DNA of 64,000 bases from positions 61,525 to 125,524 of the forward strand of contig JABDAB010000003.1 of NCBI GenBank assembly GCA_013289415.1, written 5' to 3'. This stretch comes from Gammaproteobacteria bacterium. GTDB taxonomy: Bacteria; Pseudomonadota; Gammaproteobacteria; Legionellales; Legionellaceae. The position numbers and the translations under genes were made by a program. Position 1 is the first letter of the stretch. Each line of letters begins with the position of its first letter. The notes beneath the pieces were generated by a model. That model saw only the letters and a program-made list of their open reading frames with translations, was not told the origin of the DNA and ran no database searches. Of the stretch, positions 36,155-44,482 are shown in pieces.

Positions 36155-36913
36155 TCATACCGCTTCTAACGTGCACTGACTTTCGTTTTTAATTCGCTGC
36201 TCTTCCAACATATCTCGCAACGTTATGCTGATAGAACTCGATAACAAAAGCGTGGCCATGAGAGGCGTAGGAAGCCTAGGTAAGAATCCCTCAACCGCTG
36301 TTTGTGTTAGCTTCTCGATAGAAACATCATTCTCTTCTCTGTTCCAAGTAGGAAGATATAAATTACAGGTTGTTTTTAACGGTTTTATAAAGTCAAAATA
36401 TCCACGAAATACATTACCGGTATAAGTTTTTAACGTATGTTCATATGGTAAATGACGATCTGTAGCGTCCCTTAGTGCAACACGTTTTAAAACAACAGCG
36501 GAGGGAGCATGAGTATAAATGCTATATCCATGTTCCTTCACAAGCTCGCGGATTTTAGGATGATGTAAACAAAAAATCCCCTCAAGAATAATTACTGGTT
36601 TGGCTTCTACCTCGACCGCATCGTCGGTACGTATAAATGTACCACCACTAAAATCCATTTGGGGGCGTCTTATGTTGTTACCTTCCAAGAGGGTCCCTAC
36701 ATCATGAGCAAATCGATCCAATAATAATGCATCAGGATGATCAAAATTTCTTTTTAAATAATCTTCTATTAATGTTTCTGGCTCACGCCCCTTATAGTAA
36801 AAATCCGTTGAAAGACAAACGGCTGTATCGTCAAATAGGCCACATAAAGACTGGCTTAGGGTACTTTTCCCCGACCCAGAAGCCCCTGTAATTGCAATAA
36901 TAATTCCTGGCAT
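36155..36913 (-). CDS. Uridine-kinase-like P-loop kinase
   Basis: 252 residues. Walker A is ITGASGSGKSTLSQSL at the N-terminus, STDFYY matches the uridine-kinase base/sugar-binding segment, and PVIILEGIFCLHHPKI has the ExxF pattern of the Udk/PRK family, followed by RVALRDATDR (lid). It should phosphorylate a nucleoside or similar small molecule. GGGGAATAGAG before ATG 36913 decides the start. It lies on the opposite strand within the element, between replication genes and abiE, so it is cargo. Whether it salvages host nucleosides or acts in defence cannot be said. Confidence 0.75.
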   Translation of the reverse strand: MPGIIIAITGASGSGKSTLSQSLCGLFDDTAVCLSTDFYYKGREPETLIEDYLKRNFDHPDALLLDRFAHDVGTLLEGNNIRRPQMDFSGGTFIRTDDAVEVEAKPVIILEGIFCLHHPKIRELVKEHGYSIYTHAPSAVVLKRVALRDATDRHLPYEHTLKTYTGNVFRGYFDFIKPLKTTCNLYLPTWNREENDVSIEKLTQTAVEGFLPRLPTPLMATLLLSSSISITLRDMLEEQRIKNESQCTLEAV

Positions 36914-37046
36914 CTCTATTCCCCTACTATAATAAAAATCGTGCGCACAAATATACCATAGTGAATTTAAAAATTCCATCCAACCCTGATTCTATAAATA
37001 AAAATCAGGAGGCGAGCGGTTGATATATGAAGGAGTTTAAAGCTAC

Positions 37047-37907
37047 TTAGATAGTAGCTGATAATATTTTAGCCCTTAGCCAAATATTAATTTCGGCTAA
37101 AACCGTACTAATTTCCTCAGGTAAATCCAGTCTGTTTCGAACATCCCCCAAACCACGCAAATGATTAGACCACAAATTCTGCAATTGGTAGAGTTCCTGA
37201 GTATCAAACTCAATAGGCACACTCAATTTAGTATTTCTATGTTTGAATGTAGTTTGTAGATTTTCCGAAAGTATTTCTGGTGTTAAAAGTCCGGGTTCCT
37301 TTATCATCAACATGACATCATGATAATCTTTCATGCGGCTGTTATTGGAGCCTTTGGATACAATAGTTTCTAACTTTTCTGCAAAAATGGATTCTACCGG
37401 ATAGACTAACATGGTAATTTCGCCCACAAACAAAGGCTTGCCATTGTATTCAAAAGGGCGGTAGTCTTTTTCATTTGGAATTACCACATCTCCCACACCA
37501 ATATCAATGTGGATTTTATCCTTCATGTTACCAAAATAAGCCTGTATCGTTGCACGAAAACCCGTATATTCCATATAAGGCTGAGACAGTATTTGCATGC
37601 CATCCCATTCAAAGCGAAATGAGTCATCAATATTAACGGCGATGATTTCGCAAAGCGCGTGCTCTATTGCGGAAAACTCACTTTTCATTTTTGTCATCGA
37701 AAAATCGATATCCGTTGTTTCTCGCCCAAGTTCGATATATTGGGCCAACAACAAGCCACCCTTAAAGATAAACTGCTCGCGGTATGCCGAATGAGATAAC
37801 CTTGCTAAGAAGCGTTCCAATAGAAGCTGCTTCCATACTTCATTAAAGGTTTTTAGTTTTTCCTGAGCGATGATTTTCAATCTCGCTTTTAACGCTGCTT
37901 CATTCAT
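37047..37907 (-). CDS. abiEii: AbiEii-type nucleotidyltransferase toxin
   Basis: 286 residues of the nucleotidyltransferase AbiEii/AbiGii family. FIFKGGLLLAQYIEL is the GG motif and ETTDIDFSM the DxD metal-binding pair near residue 66. FAEKLETIVSKGSNNSRMKDYHDVML is the conserved lysine/DYxD region. Toxins of this family add nucleotides to tRNA acceptor ends or similar targets and arrest growth upon phage infection. It overlaps the antitoxin gene by 4 nt, the usual arrangement. Confidence 0.92.
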   Translation of the reverse strand: MNEAALKARLKIIAQEKLKTFNEVWKQLLLERFLARLSHSAYREQFIFKGGLLLAQYIELGRETTDIDFSMTKMKSEFSAIEHALCEIIAVNIDDSFRFEWDGMQILSQPYMEYTGFRATIQAYFGNMKDKIHIDIGVGDVVIPNEKDYRPFEYNGKPLFVGEITMLVYPVESIFAEKLETIVSKGSNNSRMKDYHDVMLMIKEPGLLTPEILSENLQTTFKHRNTKLSVPIEFDTQELYQLQNLWSNHLRGLGDVRNRLDLPEEISTVLAEINIWLRAKILSATI

Positions 37908-38500
37908 ACTGTTAACGCCAATAAATAAGGGTCAATAATAACTTTCATTTTTTTTGCATACGAGCGGAGTTTGTTGACATCAATTCTTTTTTCGCGTGTT
38001 TGCTCCAAACCAGTTTTTAATGCTTTTAATGCTGTTTCTTTGCTTAAATAGCGAAAGGCATCAAGAATAGTGCGTTCTCTATCAAAAATAGAAACGACCG
38101 TACTATCAATATCAATTGTTGTTTTTCCTAGTGAATGATTACGCATGCGGATAATTTTCACCATAGGGCTTGCATGATGAGATGTGCCGTGGCTGATAGC
38201 TATCCAATGTTGCCTGGGAATTTCATCCGTTAACTCATAAAATGCCAAAGCGGAAGTAAGACAAATTACCCCATTTTCTACGCCTCTAACAGCAGTAACT
38301 AAATCTTCCCACTGAAAACTTTGTAGGGTAGGCGCATGGATGCCGCGATACAATCCTCGACCTAATCGTTCAAGTTCGCCAGCTTTTACATAATAAGCTA
38401 AAGTCTCAGTACTAACTCCACATTGTTTAGCTTCTTTGCTTGTGAAATTGGCAGCTGAAAGCAAGCTCTCTATTTTTTCTAGAGCATTTTTAAGTTTCAT
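37904..38500 (-). CDS. abiEi: AbiEi-type antitoxin / transcriptional regulator
   Basis: 198 residues. The N-terminal winged helix (FTSKEAKQCGVSTETLAYYVKAGELERLGRGLYR landmarks) binds DNA, and the C-terminal domain contains GVICLTSALAFYELTDEIP and a FDRERTILDAFRYL segment typical of AbiEi. In type IV systems it represses its own operon and blocks the toxin without stable complex formation. A 14-bp inverted repeat lies just upstream of its start (38506-38556), which fits autoregulation. Confidence 0.92.
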   Translation of the reverse strand: MKLKNALEKIESLLSAANFTSKEAKQCGVSTETLAYYVKAGELERLGRGLYRGIHAPTLQSFQWEDLVTAVRGVENGVICLTSALAFYELTDEIPRQHWIAISHGTSHHASPMVKIIRMRNHSLGKTTIDIDSTVVSIFDRERTILDAFRYLSKETALKALKTGLEQTREKRIDVNKLRSYAKKMKVIIDPYLLALTV

Positions 38501-38505
38501 CTATT

Positions 38506-38556
38506 TAACTTAGCAATAACACCCACATAAGTCAACCGGGTTTTATTACTAAGTTA
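38506..38556. promoter_or_regulatory. Operator-like inverted repeat upstream of abiE
   Basis: TAACTTAGCAATAA (38506-38519) and TTATTACTAAGTTA (38543-38556) are inverted copies with one mismatch, 23 bp apart. The abiEi start codon is 6 nt away. On the minus strand TTGACT and TAAGTT, 17 nt apart, could be the -35 and -10, with the -10 inside the proximal arm. Binding by AbiEi is inferred from the known autoregulation of such systems. Confidence 0.6.
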
Positions 38557-38667
38557 AATGTTACAAACTTACGTCAATTCCAAATATTTGACGAACATTT
38601 GTAACACGCAATTATGTAACCATTCGCATCTTTTCGTAATCATTCAAATCGGGTATCATACACAACG

Positions 38668-38688
38668 TTGGGTAAGATCTTGGGTAAG
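38668..38688. repeat. Right-end copy of the internal element repeat
   Basis: Identical over 21 bp to 30466-30486 (two TTGGGTAAG units around AAGATCTT). It lies about 50 bp inside the right att repeat, while the left copy lies about 130 bp inside attL, so both ends of the element carry it in the same orientation. Confidence 0.55.
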
Positions 38689-38735
38689 TTTCGAGTCCAG
38701 ATTATTTTAACTCAATAAAATCAAGGCATTACAAA

Positions 38736-38765
38736 GAGGTTCGAGTCCTCTTCTCGTACCATTGA
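38736..38765 (+). other. attR: imperfect copy of the tRNA-Leu 3' end
   Basis: 21 identical bases with 30304-30324, then TACCATTGA with one G missing relative to the tRNA. Beyond it, CTCAATGGTTC, CATTGATTATTATTG and GACTTCT stretches up to 38841 match the sequence after the tRNA with many changes between. The similarity beyond the core suggests that the element brought its own tRNA-flank sequence from a related host. Confidence 0.8.
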
Positions 38766-39076
38766 GCAACTTCTTAACAGTTCTCAATGGTTCAAAATCG
38801 TTCGTAACACATTGATTATTATTGCAATAACACAGACTTCTTCTTCCGATTATGATGTAACGTCCTCGGCGACAAAGCGTTTTTTTCTGCTGTTCAAAAC
38901 AAACCCTATTGGGCCCCGTATTGTACAGGATAAGTTATTTCAAAGTGATTTTGACCAATTTGTTAGCACTGCAGCGAGGGATACAAACGAATGAAGTATA
39001 ATACATTAAGAAAGGCTGGGAACCTAAAAGCAATCATGCTAAAATAACGGCAAATTTAGCATTAAGAGTCTATTTT
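38766..39076. other. Region between attR and the jet-like operon
   Basis: About 310 bp without a convincing gene. It begins with the diverged copy of the tRNA-Leu downstream flank (to 38841). The rest is AT-rich and must hold the promoter of the jet-like operon; no hexamer pair is clear enough to name. A 60-codon open frame at 38812-38994 has no ribosome binding site or family resemblance. Confidence 0.5.
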
Positions 39077-40537
39077 TTGGACGATTATTTAAAATTCCAG
39101 ATAGAGCAATCACCCGCTGTTCTGTTGCTGCGCAGCGACAATGCTGGATTTATCATCAGTTTTTTTCAATCTGTCTTTACTGGAACACAACGCTTTCAAA
39201 TTGGGTATAACGAGTTGGTTGCCTCTTTGGCTCAATATAATGAGTCGCATGAAAAACCTCTGACGCGTAAGCCAAGCGATTACATTGAAACTTGGGCCGA
39301 TGAAAAACATCGATTTTTACGAAAGTATTATGTCGATGGTCACGATGAACCCCAAACCGAGCTGTCTCACGAAGTATCATCCATGATGTCTTGGTTGCAT
39401 AGCCAAGGCGCGCAAGATTTTGTGGGAACAGAATCACGTGTCTCGGCTTTATTTCAAATGATTGATAAACTTAGCTGCCACAGTGATACAGATCCTAAAG
39501 CGCGCATTTCAAAACTAAAGCAAGAACGTGAAACCATTGATCAAGAAATAAATCTCATCAAAAAAACAGGCACAGTATTGGGTTGGGATGATTTGCGTAA
39601 GCGTGAATACCTATCACACATCATGGAAGACTCTCGGCGACTGTTGGCTGATTTTGCGTTGATTGAAGATATTTTCAAAGACCACGCACGGCAACTAAAA
39701 GAAAACATGGTGGCCTCGCAATTATCCAAAGGTGAGCTGTTGGCACAAGTACTGGATATGCATGACGCCTTGGAGGAATCGGATCAGGGTAAAAGTTTTC
39801 ATGCTTTTTGGGATTTTTTAATATCCCCAACAAAACAAGGTGCATTGAGTCAGTGGCTTGAAAAAATTCTTCAGGATTTATCTGAAAAGCCCTATCTAAA
39901 AGGCTTGCAGTACAGAGAATATGTGATCCGATTAAAGGGCTTTAAAGGCGATCTGCTTCAAAGAGGCCGTAAAGTATTGGCGAGCCAGAATCGCCTGACG
40001 CGTGAAATTCGCACGTTATTAGTGCAAAGTTCCCGTCACGATGCCCGAGCTATTCAAGCCGCTATTTCAGATATCAAGGCTTGGTGTATTGCCGATCGCG
40101 AGCGTTTCGCAAATCTGGCAGGAGAAACGTTGATTGAGATAGAACACAAACCGCTGGTTCATTTGCCACTAGAACGCCCGCTTTGGTCAGAACCTATCGG
40201 TACACAGCTGGATTTTGGGGATGTGCTGGATGATTTGTCAGCGGATGAAGCAGATATTTATCTCAAAGATCGCTCCGCATTAGCCTGTTGGCAGCTTGAA
40301 GAACGCGTGACTACCCTGCTTCATGAGCACACGTCATTCACCTTGCCTGAATTGGTAGACGTCTATCCACTTGAGTTTGCATTGGACGAGTTGGTTGGCT
40401 ATCTGTCGGTTGGAATGAAACATCCGCAGCACCACGTAGATACGTCTGAATCCGTCAAACACGAAGAATTCCTGGTGCCACACATTACCTTTCGCCGCCC
40501 TACGGCTACCCCCATCTTAGGAATAAGCGATGTCTAA
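39077..40537 (+). CDS. jetA: JetA/MksF-like kleisin subunit (DUF3375)
   Basis: 486 residues of the DUF3375 family. SPAVLLLRSDNAGFIISF, the DYIETWADEKHRFLRKYY segment, DEPQTELSHEV and FVGTESRVSALFQMIDKL are the conserved N-terminal landmarks, followed by a coiled-coil run (SKLKQERETIDQEINLI). In Wadjet and MksBEF condensins this kleisin bridges the SMC heads. The best start is TTG 39077 because no ATG or GTG fits and the family begins about a dozen residues before the LLRxDNA motif; the frame is open back to 39002. It overlaps jetB by 8 nt and starts about 310 bp right of attR. Confidence 0.88.
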   Translation: MDDYLKFQIEQSPAVLLLRSDNAGFIISFFQSVFTGTQRFQIGYNELVASLAQYNESHEKPLTRKPSDYIETWADEKHRFLRKYYVDGHDEPQTELSHEVSSMMSWLHSQGAQDFVGTESRVSALFQMIDKLSCHSDTDPKARISKLKQERETIDQEINLIKKTGTVLGWDDLRKREYLSHIMEDSRRLLADFALIEDIFKDHARQLKENMVASQLSKGELLAQVLDMHDALEESDQGKSFHAFWDFLISPTKQGALSQWLEKILQDLSEKPYLKGLQYREYVIRLKGFKGDLLQRGRKVLASQNRLTREIRTLLVQSSRHDARAIQAAISDIKAWCIADRERFANLAGETLIEIEHKPLVHLPLERPLWSEPIGTQLDFGDVLDDLSADEADIYLKDRSALACWQLEERVTTLLHEHTSFTLPELVDVYPLEFALDELVGYLSVGMKHPQHHVDTSESVKHEEFLVPHITFRRPTATPILGISDV

Positions 40538-41189
40538 ATCACGAACAAAAAAAGAAGGCTCGGCACTCTCCGTGGTGCTTATCAAACTATTACAGGGTTT
40601 TTTACTTCAAGAAGATAAACAAGCATGGGAAACGTTGCAATGCCAACAAACTGTCGTCCGTGAGTATTTTACAACCCTGGGCTTACATCTTCATTTGGAT
40701 GAACAGGATGGTTATGCGTTTTTACGAACCACCCCCATGGACGAGAATGAAGATGGCAAGGTAACAGACGAATCCGCCATTGGGAATCGGCAACAGGAAG
40801 ACATGGCCGACAAGAAAAAACTGACTTTAATGCGAAAAATGCCATTGAGTTTTGAAGTATCACTGTTATGTATATTGCTGAGAGAGGCGCTCGATCAATT
40901 CGATGCCACGGTTCACGATGATCACCGCCTGGTTATGACAAAATCGGATATTTATGATCTACTCAAGCTATACTTTCCCGGCAAGCACGATGAAACAAAA
41001 TTAATCAAGCGCTGGGACAGCATTATCAATAAACTGATCGAGCTGGGCTTTATCCGAGAATTAAAATCAGATACCTCGCGCATAGAAGTATTACGCATTA
41101 TTAAAGCGATGATAGATGCCGAACGAATCAGTGAAATGAAGCGAACCATGCTCGCTTATGTCGAACAAAAAGCAGAGAGAGTGAATTAA
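40530..41189 (+). CDS. jetB: JetB/MksE-like KITE subunit (DUF4194)
   Basis: 219 residues. GFLLQEDKQAWETL and YFTTLGLHLHLDEQDGYAFLR near the start, then the central MPLSFEVSLLCILLREALDQFD stretch (split motif) and LIELGFIRELK, match DUF4194, the winged-helix KITE subunit that sits on the kleisin in Wadjet/MksBEF complexes. It overlaps jetA by 8 nt and its stop overlaps the jetC start by one base, so the three are translated together. Confidence 0.87.
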   Translation: MSKSRTKKEGSALSVVLIKLLQGFLLQEDKQAWETLQCQQTVVREYFTTLGLHLHLDEQDGYAFLRTTPMDENEDGKVTDESAIGNRQQEDMADKKKLTLMRKMPLSFEVSLLCILLREALDQFDATVHDDHRLVMTKSDIYDLLKLYFPGKHDETKLIKRWDSIINKLIELGFIRELKSDTSRIEVLRIIKAMIDAERISEMKRTMLAYVEQKAERVN

Positions 41190-44100
41190 TGAATGGTGGA
41201 TATCGTTTAGTAGATCTGGATGTCTTTAACTGGGGTACCTTTGATGGTTCCATATATCACATGCCCTTAGATGGACAAGGTTGCTTGTTAACAGGAGAAA
41301 ATGGGACAGGAAAATCAACGTTGATTGATGCTTTTTTATCCCTCTTTGTTCCGAATAAACGACGAAGCTATAACATGTCTTCCGGCAGTGCGCGACGCGA
41401 GCGTAATGAAACCACGTATGTCCGTGGTGCTTATCAGCGAGAAAAAACGCGCTGGGATCAAATTCAAGTCAAATACCTTCGAGATGAACAATCACTGAGC
41501 GCGTTGGCAGCCCATTTTGAAAACCCCATCACAAAAGACAGAATCACACTCGCGCAATTTTTCTGGTTTGAATCGGGCGACTTACGAAAATGTCTGGTGA
41601 TTTCCCATGATGTTTTCTCATTGAAAGTCGTATTGGATCAGGTGAAAGCACCTGCTGATTTACGGTACAACTTAAGACAATTACCCCATACTACAATTTT
41701 TCCCAGCTTCAGTGAATACCAAGACTATTTCGTCCGATACATGGGATTGCGCTCGAATAAAGGAATGGATTTATTCAACCAGGTCTCAACCATTAAACAA
41801 ATTGGTAATCTCAACGAATTTGTTCGGCAAAATATGCTGGAAGAAACGAACATGGAGTCACTCCTGGATGAGTTTTTTCACACCTTTGACGATTTAACCT
41901 TCGCCCATCAAGCCATTATTAATGCACGAGAACAAATTGAACATTTGGACGGCCTTGATAAGGATGCTCGAAAATTCAGCGACACAACGCTTAAGTTAGA
42001 ACAAACGACACAGTTGCAAACCTATCTGCCTCGTTATTTTTCAGCGAAACAATATGAGACACTCCAGCAACAACACCATGAGCTAACTCATGCATTAGCC
42101 AGGCATCAGGAGACAGTTCAAGCCATTGAGCACAACATTGATCATGCTCAAGAGACATTATCCTCCTTAACTCAAAGTGCTGATGGCAAAGATCGAGACG
42201 AGCGTTTAAAAATCTTTCATCGCGAGCTACATGACACGAAGCTCATGCATGAACAGTGTCGAAGTGAGCGCAAAAAATTAGACGGTGTTCGTGCCGCATT
42301 GGGATTTACTACCTCGTTAACATTGGAAACATTCACCCAGGAACAGCTCCGTTTAACCGCGATGAAAAGCGAGATAGAAACCCATAAATCAACAACCTCG
42401 CCCCAAGTCTTTTCACTCAGACAAACCGAACATACAATACAACAACAACTGCAAGCGCTCAGTGAAGACTTGTTGGCTACACAGAAAAATAAAACCTTGG
42501 TGCCGTATCAATACCTTGAACTGCGACGCATGTTGTGTACAAAGTTAAACTTATCTCCCAGTGATTTGCCTTATGCCGCCGAGTTAATGTCGGTTAAAGA
42601 CGGCGAGGCAAAATGGCGACTGGCTGTGGAAAAAGTATTGCGTCCCTTGGCGTTAAAATTATTAGTGCCAGACACACATTTTATGCAAGCCAATCAAATC
42701 CTTCGGTCGCAAAATATAGGCATGAAAGTGGTCTTACAAAGGATTGATCTGGAGCAAGCTCATCCCGTGACGTCATTGGCTTCAGATGATGATTTTTTAA
42801 TTGCCAAATTAGATTTTCTTCCCAAAGCAAAACAAGTCGCTTGGTTAAAACGGCATATTCGCGATCAATTTCACTACCAATGCGTGGAAGACATGCTTGT
42901 TTTTCAAGCATCATCACGGGCTATCACCGTCGAAGGGTTGATTAAGCGTCATATTCATGTGAGTGAAAAAGATGATAGGGCTATGTCCCAGGCTCAGTAC
43001 CTGCTCGGCTGGTCCCATGAAGACAAAGTACAGCGTCTGACAGAAGAAAGCAAAGCGCTGCGAGCTCAATTGCAGGAGGTTCAGCAAACATTACAACGCT
43101 TGGACGCGAGTGAACTGCAAGGAGAGCAGCGTCTGTCATTATTGGCCCAGCGGCAGTTATTCGACTCGTTCGATACCGTCAATACCCTTTTGTGGGAAAA
43201 AAAGATCAAAACGCTTGAGGCACAGTGTAAATCACTGATGAAGCAACCCGAAACAAACGAAATGAGCACGCTGCAGCAACAACTCAAACAATTAGCAACC
43301 GATCGCGACGACGCCTTGGCACAAGGCGCTGTGATCCGAAATGATTTGGAAAAAATACCGGATCAAATAAATAGACTCAATCTATTATTAAATGCCTTTA
43401 CTCCCTCTGAGGCGTTGAATACCGAAATTAGCCGTCTTATTGCTAAAATATCAGACAAAGACAAACAAACCTCATCGCTTGAATTAGAGGGACGATTGGC
43501 TGAAATATTGCGCGCAAATTTAGCGAAATTGGCTGAAACCAAGAATCACTTAGGCATTAGTTTAGTGCGTAAAATGACCGCATTCAAAGCGAAATATCCT
43601 GAAGTCAGTATCGATATGGACGCATCGCTGGATGATTTACCCGCCTTCTTGCAAAAATATCAAATCCTTAAACAAGACGACTTGCCGACCCATGAAGCTC
43701 GCTTTAAAAAACTGATTAGCAAAAGTGTTGTTACGGATTTAACAGCGTTCAAATCAACATTAGAATTGAATGCAGAACATATCAAAGAAAGCATTGAACA
43801 TCTGAATACATCTTTAAAAAACATTGCCTACAGCGACACCACTTATGTGCAAATTCGCATGCTCAAGACAAAAGACACTGACATACGAGAGTTTCAAGCC
43901 TTGTTGCGTCATGCCATTCAAATGAAAGGTTCAGCACAAGACGAATTGGATTTGGAAGAAAGCTTCCAACGCATTAGCAGCATGATTTCTCGATTAAAAA
44001 GCGATATAAAATGGAGTGAGCGGGTCACGGATGTACGTAACTGGACTGATTTTTTTGTGGTGGAACTTGCACAAGAAGGTGATGAAGAAATCAGTTTTTA

Positions 44101-44482
44101 CTCAGACTCTGCGGGTTTATCCGGCGGGCAAAAAGCAAAATTAGCCTTTACCATTTTGGCCTCTGCCTTGGCGTATCAATATGGACTCCATGGCGATACA
44201 ACCGTGGAAAAATCATTTCGCTTTGTGGTGATCGATGAAGCGTTTAGTAAATCAGACGATAGTAACGCCCAGTATGCTTTAGACCTGTTTCGGCAGTTAG
44301 GTTTGCAGTTGCTGGTTGTTACACCATTAGATAAATTAGGCATCATAAGGCCTTATGTACACCGAATTTTTGTAACCCAAATCCCCCGAAATCAGCATCG
44401 TTCACAATTAGGCATTATCAAAACAACAACAGCAGCAGCACCGTCTCTGGCGACGGAACTGGCGACGGAACGTAATGGATAA
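41189..44482 (+). CDS. jetC: JetC/MksB-like SMC ATPase
   Basis: 1097 residues, normal for JetC/MksB. Walker A GENGTGKSTLIDAFL is at about residue 36, the ABC signature LSGGQKAKLAF near 979, and Walker B FRFVVIDEAFSKSD near 1010. Two long coiled-coil arms flank a hinge-like segment (about 460-570, LMSVKDGEAKWRLAVEKVL). NGGYRLVDLDVFNWGTFDG is the typical start. Such ATPases extrude DNA loops; in Wadjet this detects small circular plasmids. It overlaps the SNF2 gene by 8 nt. Confidence 0.92.
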   Translation: MNGGYRLVDLDVFNWGTFDGSIYHMPLDGQGCLLTGENGTGKSTLIDAFLSLFVPNKRRSYNMSSGSARRERNETTYVRGAYQREKTRWDQIQVKYLRDEQSLSALAAHFENPITKDRITLAQFFWFESGDLRKCLVISHDVFSLKVVLDQVKAPADLRYNLRQLPHTTIFPSFSEYQDYFVRYMGLRSNKGMDLFNQVSTIKQIGNLNEFVRQNMLEETNMESLLDEFFHTFDDLTFAHQAIINAREQIEHLDGLDKDARKFSDTTLKLEQTTQLQTYLPRYFSAKQYETLQQQHHELTHALARHQETVQAIEHNIDHAQETLSSLTQSADGKDRDERLKIFHRELHDTKLMHEQCRSERKKLDGVRAALGFTTSLTLETFTQEQLRLTAMKSEIETHKSTTSPQVFSLRQTEHTIQQQLQALSEDLLATQKNKTLVPYQYLELRRMLCTKLNLSPSDLPYAAELMSVKDGEAKWRLAVEKVLRPLALKLLVPDTHFMQANQILRSQNIGMKVVLQRIDLEQAHPVTSLASDDDFLIAKLDFLPKAKQVAWLKRHIRDQFHYQCVEDMLVFQASSRAITVEGLIKRHIHVSEKDDRAMSQAQYLLGWSHEDKVQRLTEESKALRAQLQEVQQTLQRLDASELQGEQRLSLLAQRQLFDSFDTVNTLLWEKKIKTLEAQCKSLMKQPETNEMSTLQQQLKQLATDRDDALAQGAVIRNDLEKIPDQINRLNLLLNAFTPSEALNTEISRLIAKISDKDKQTSSLELEGRLAEILRANLAKLAETKNHLGISLVRKMTAFKAKYPEVSIDMDASLDDLPAFLQKYQILKQDDLPTHEARFKKLISKSVVTDLTAFKSTLELNAEHIKESIEHLNTSLKNIAYSDTTYVQIRMLKTKDTDIREFQALLRHAIQMKGSAQDELDLEESFQRISSMISRLKSDIKWSERVTDVRNWTDFFVVELAQEGDEEISFYSDSAGLSGGQKAKLAFTILASALAYQYGLHGDTTVEKSFRFVVIDEAFSKSDDSNAQYALDLFRQLGLQLLVVTPLDKLGIIRPYVHRIFVTQIPRNQHRSQLGIIKTTTAAAPSLATELATERNG

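Noticed and set aside
38812..38994. 60-codon open frame before jetA
   Set aside because: It starts in the att flank repeat, has no binding site and no family resemblance.
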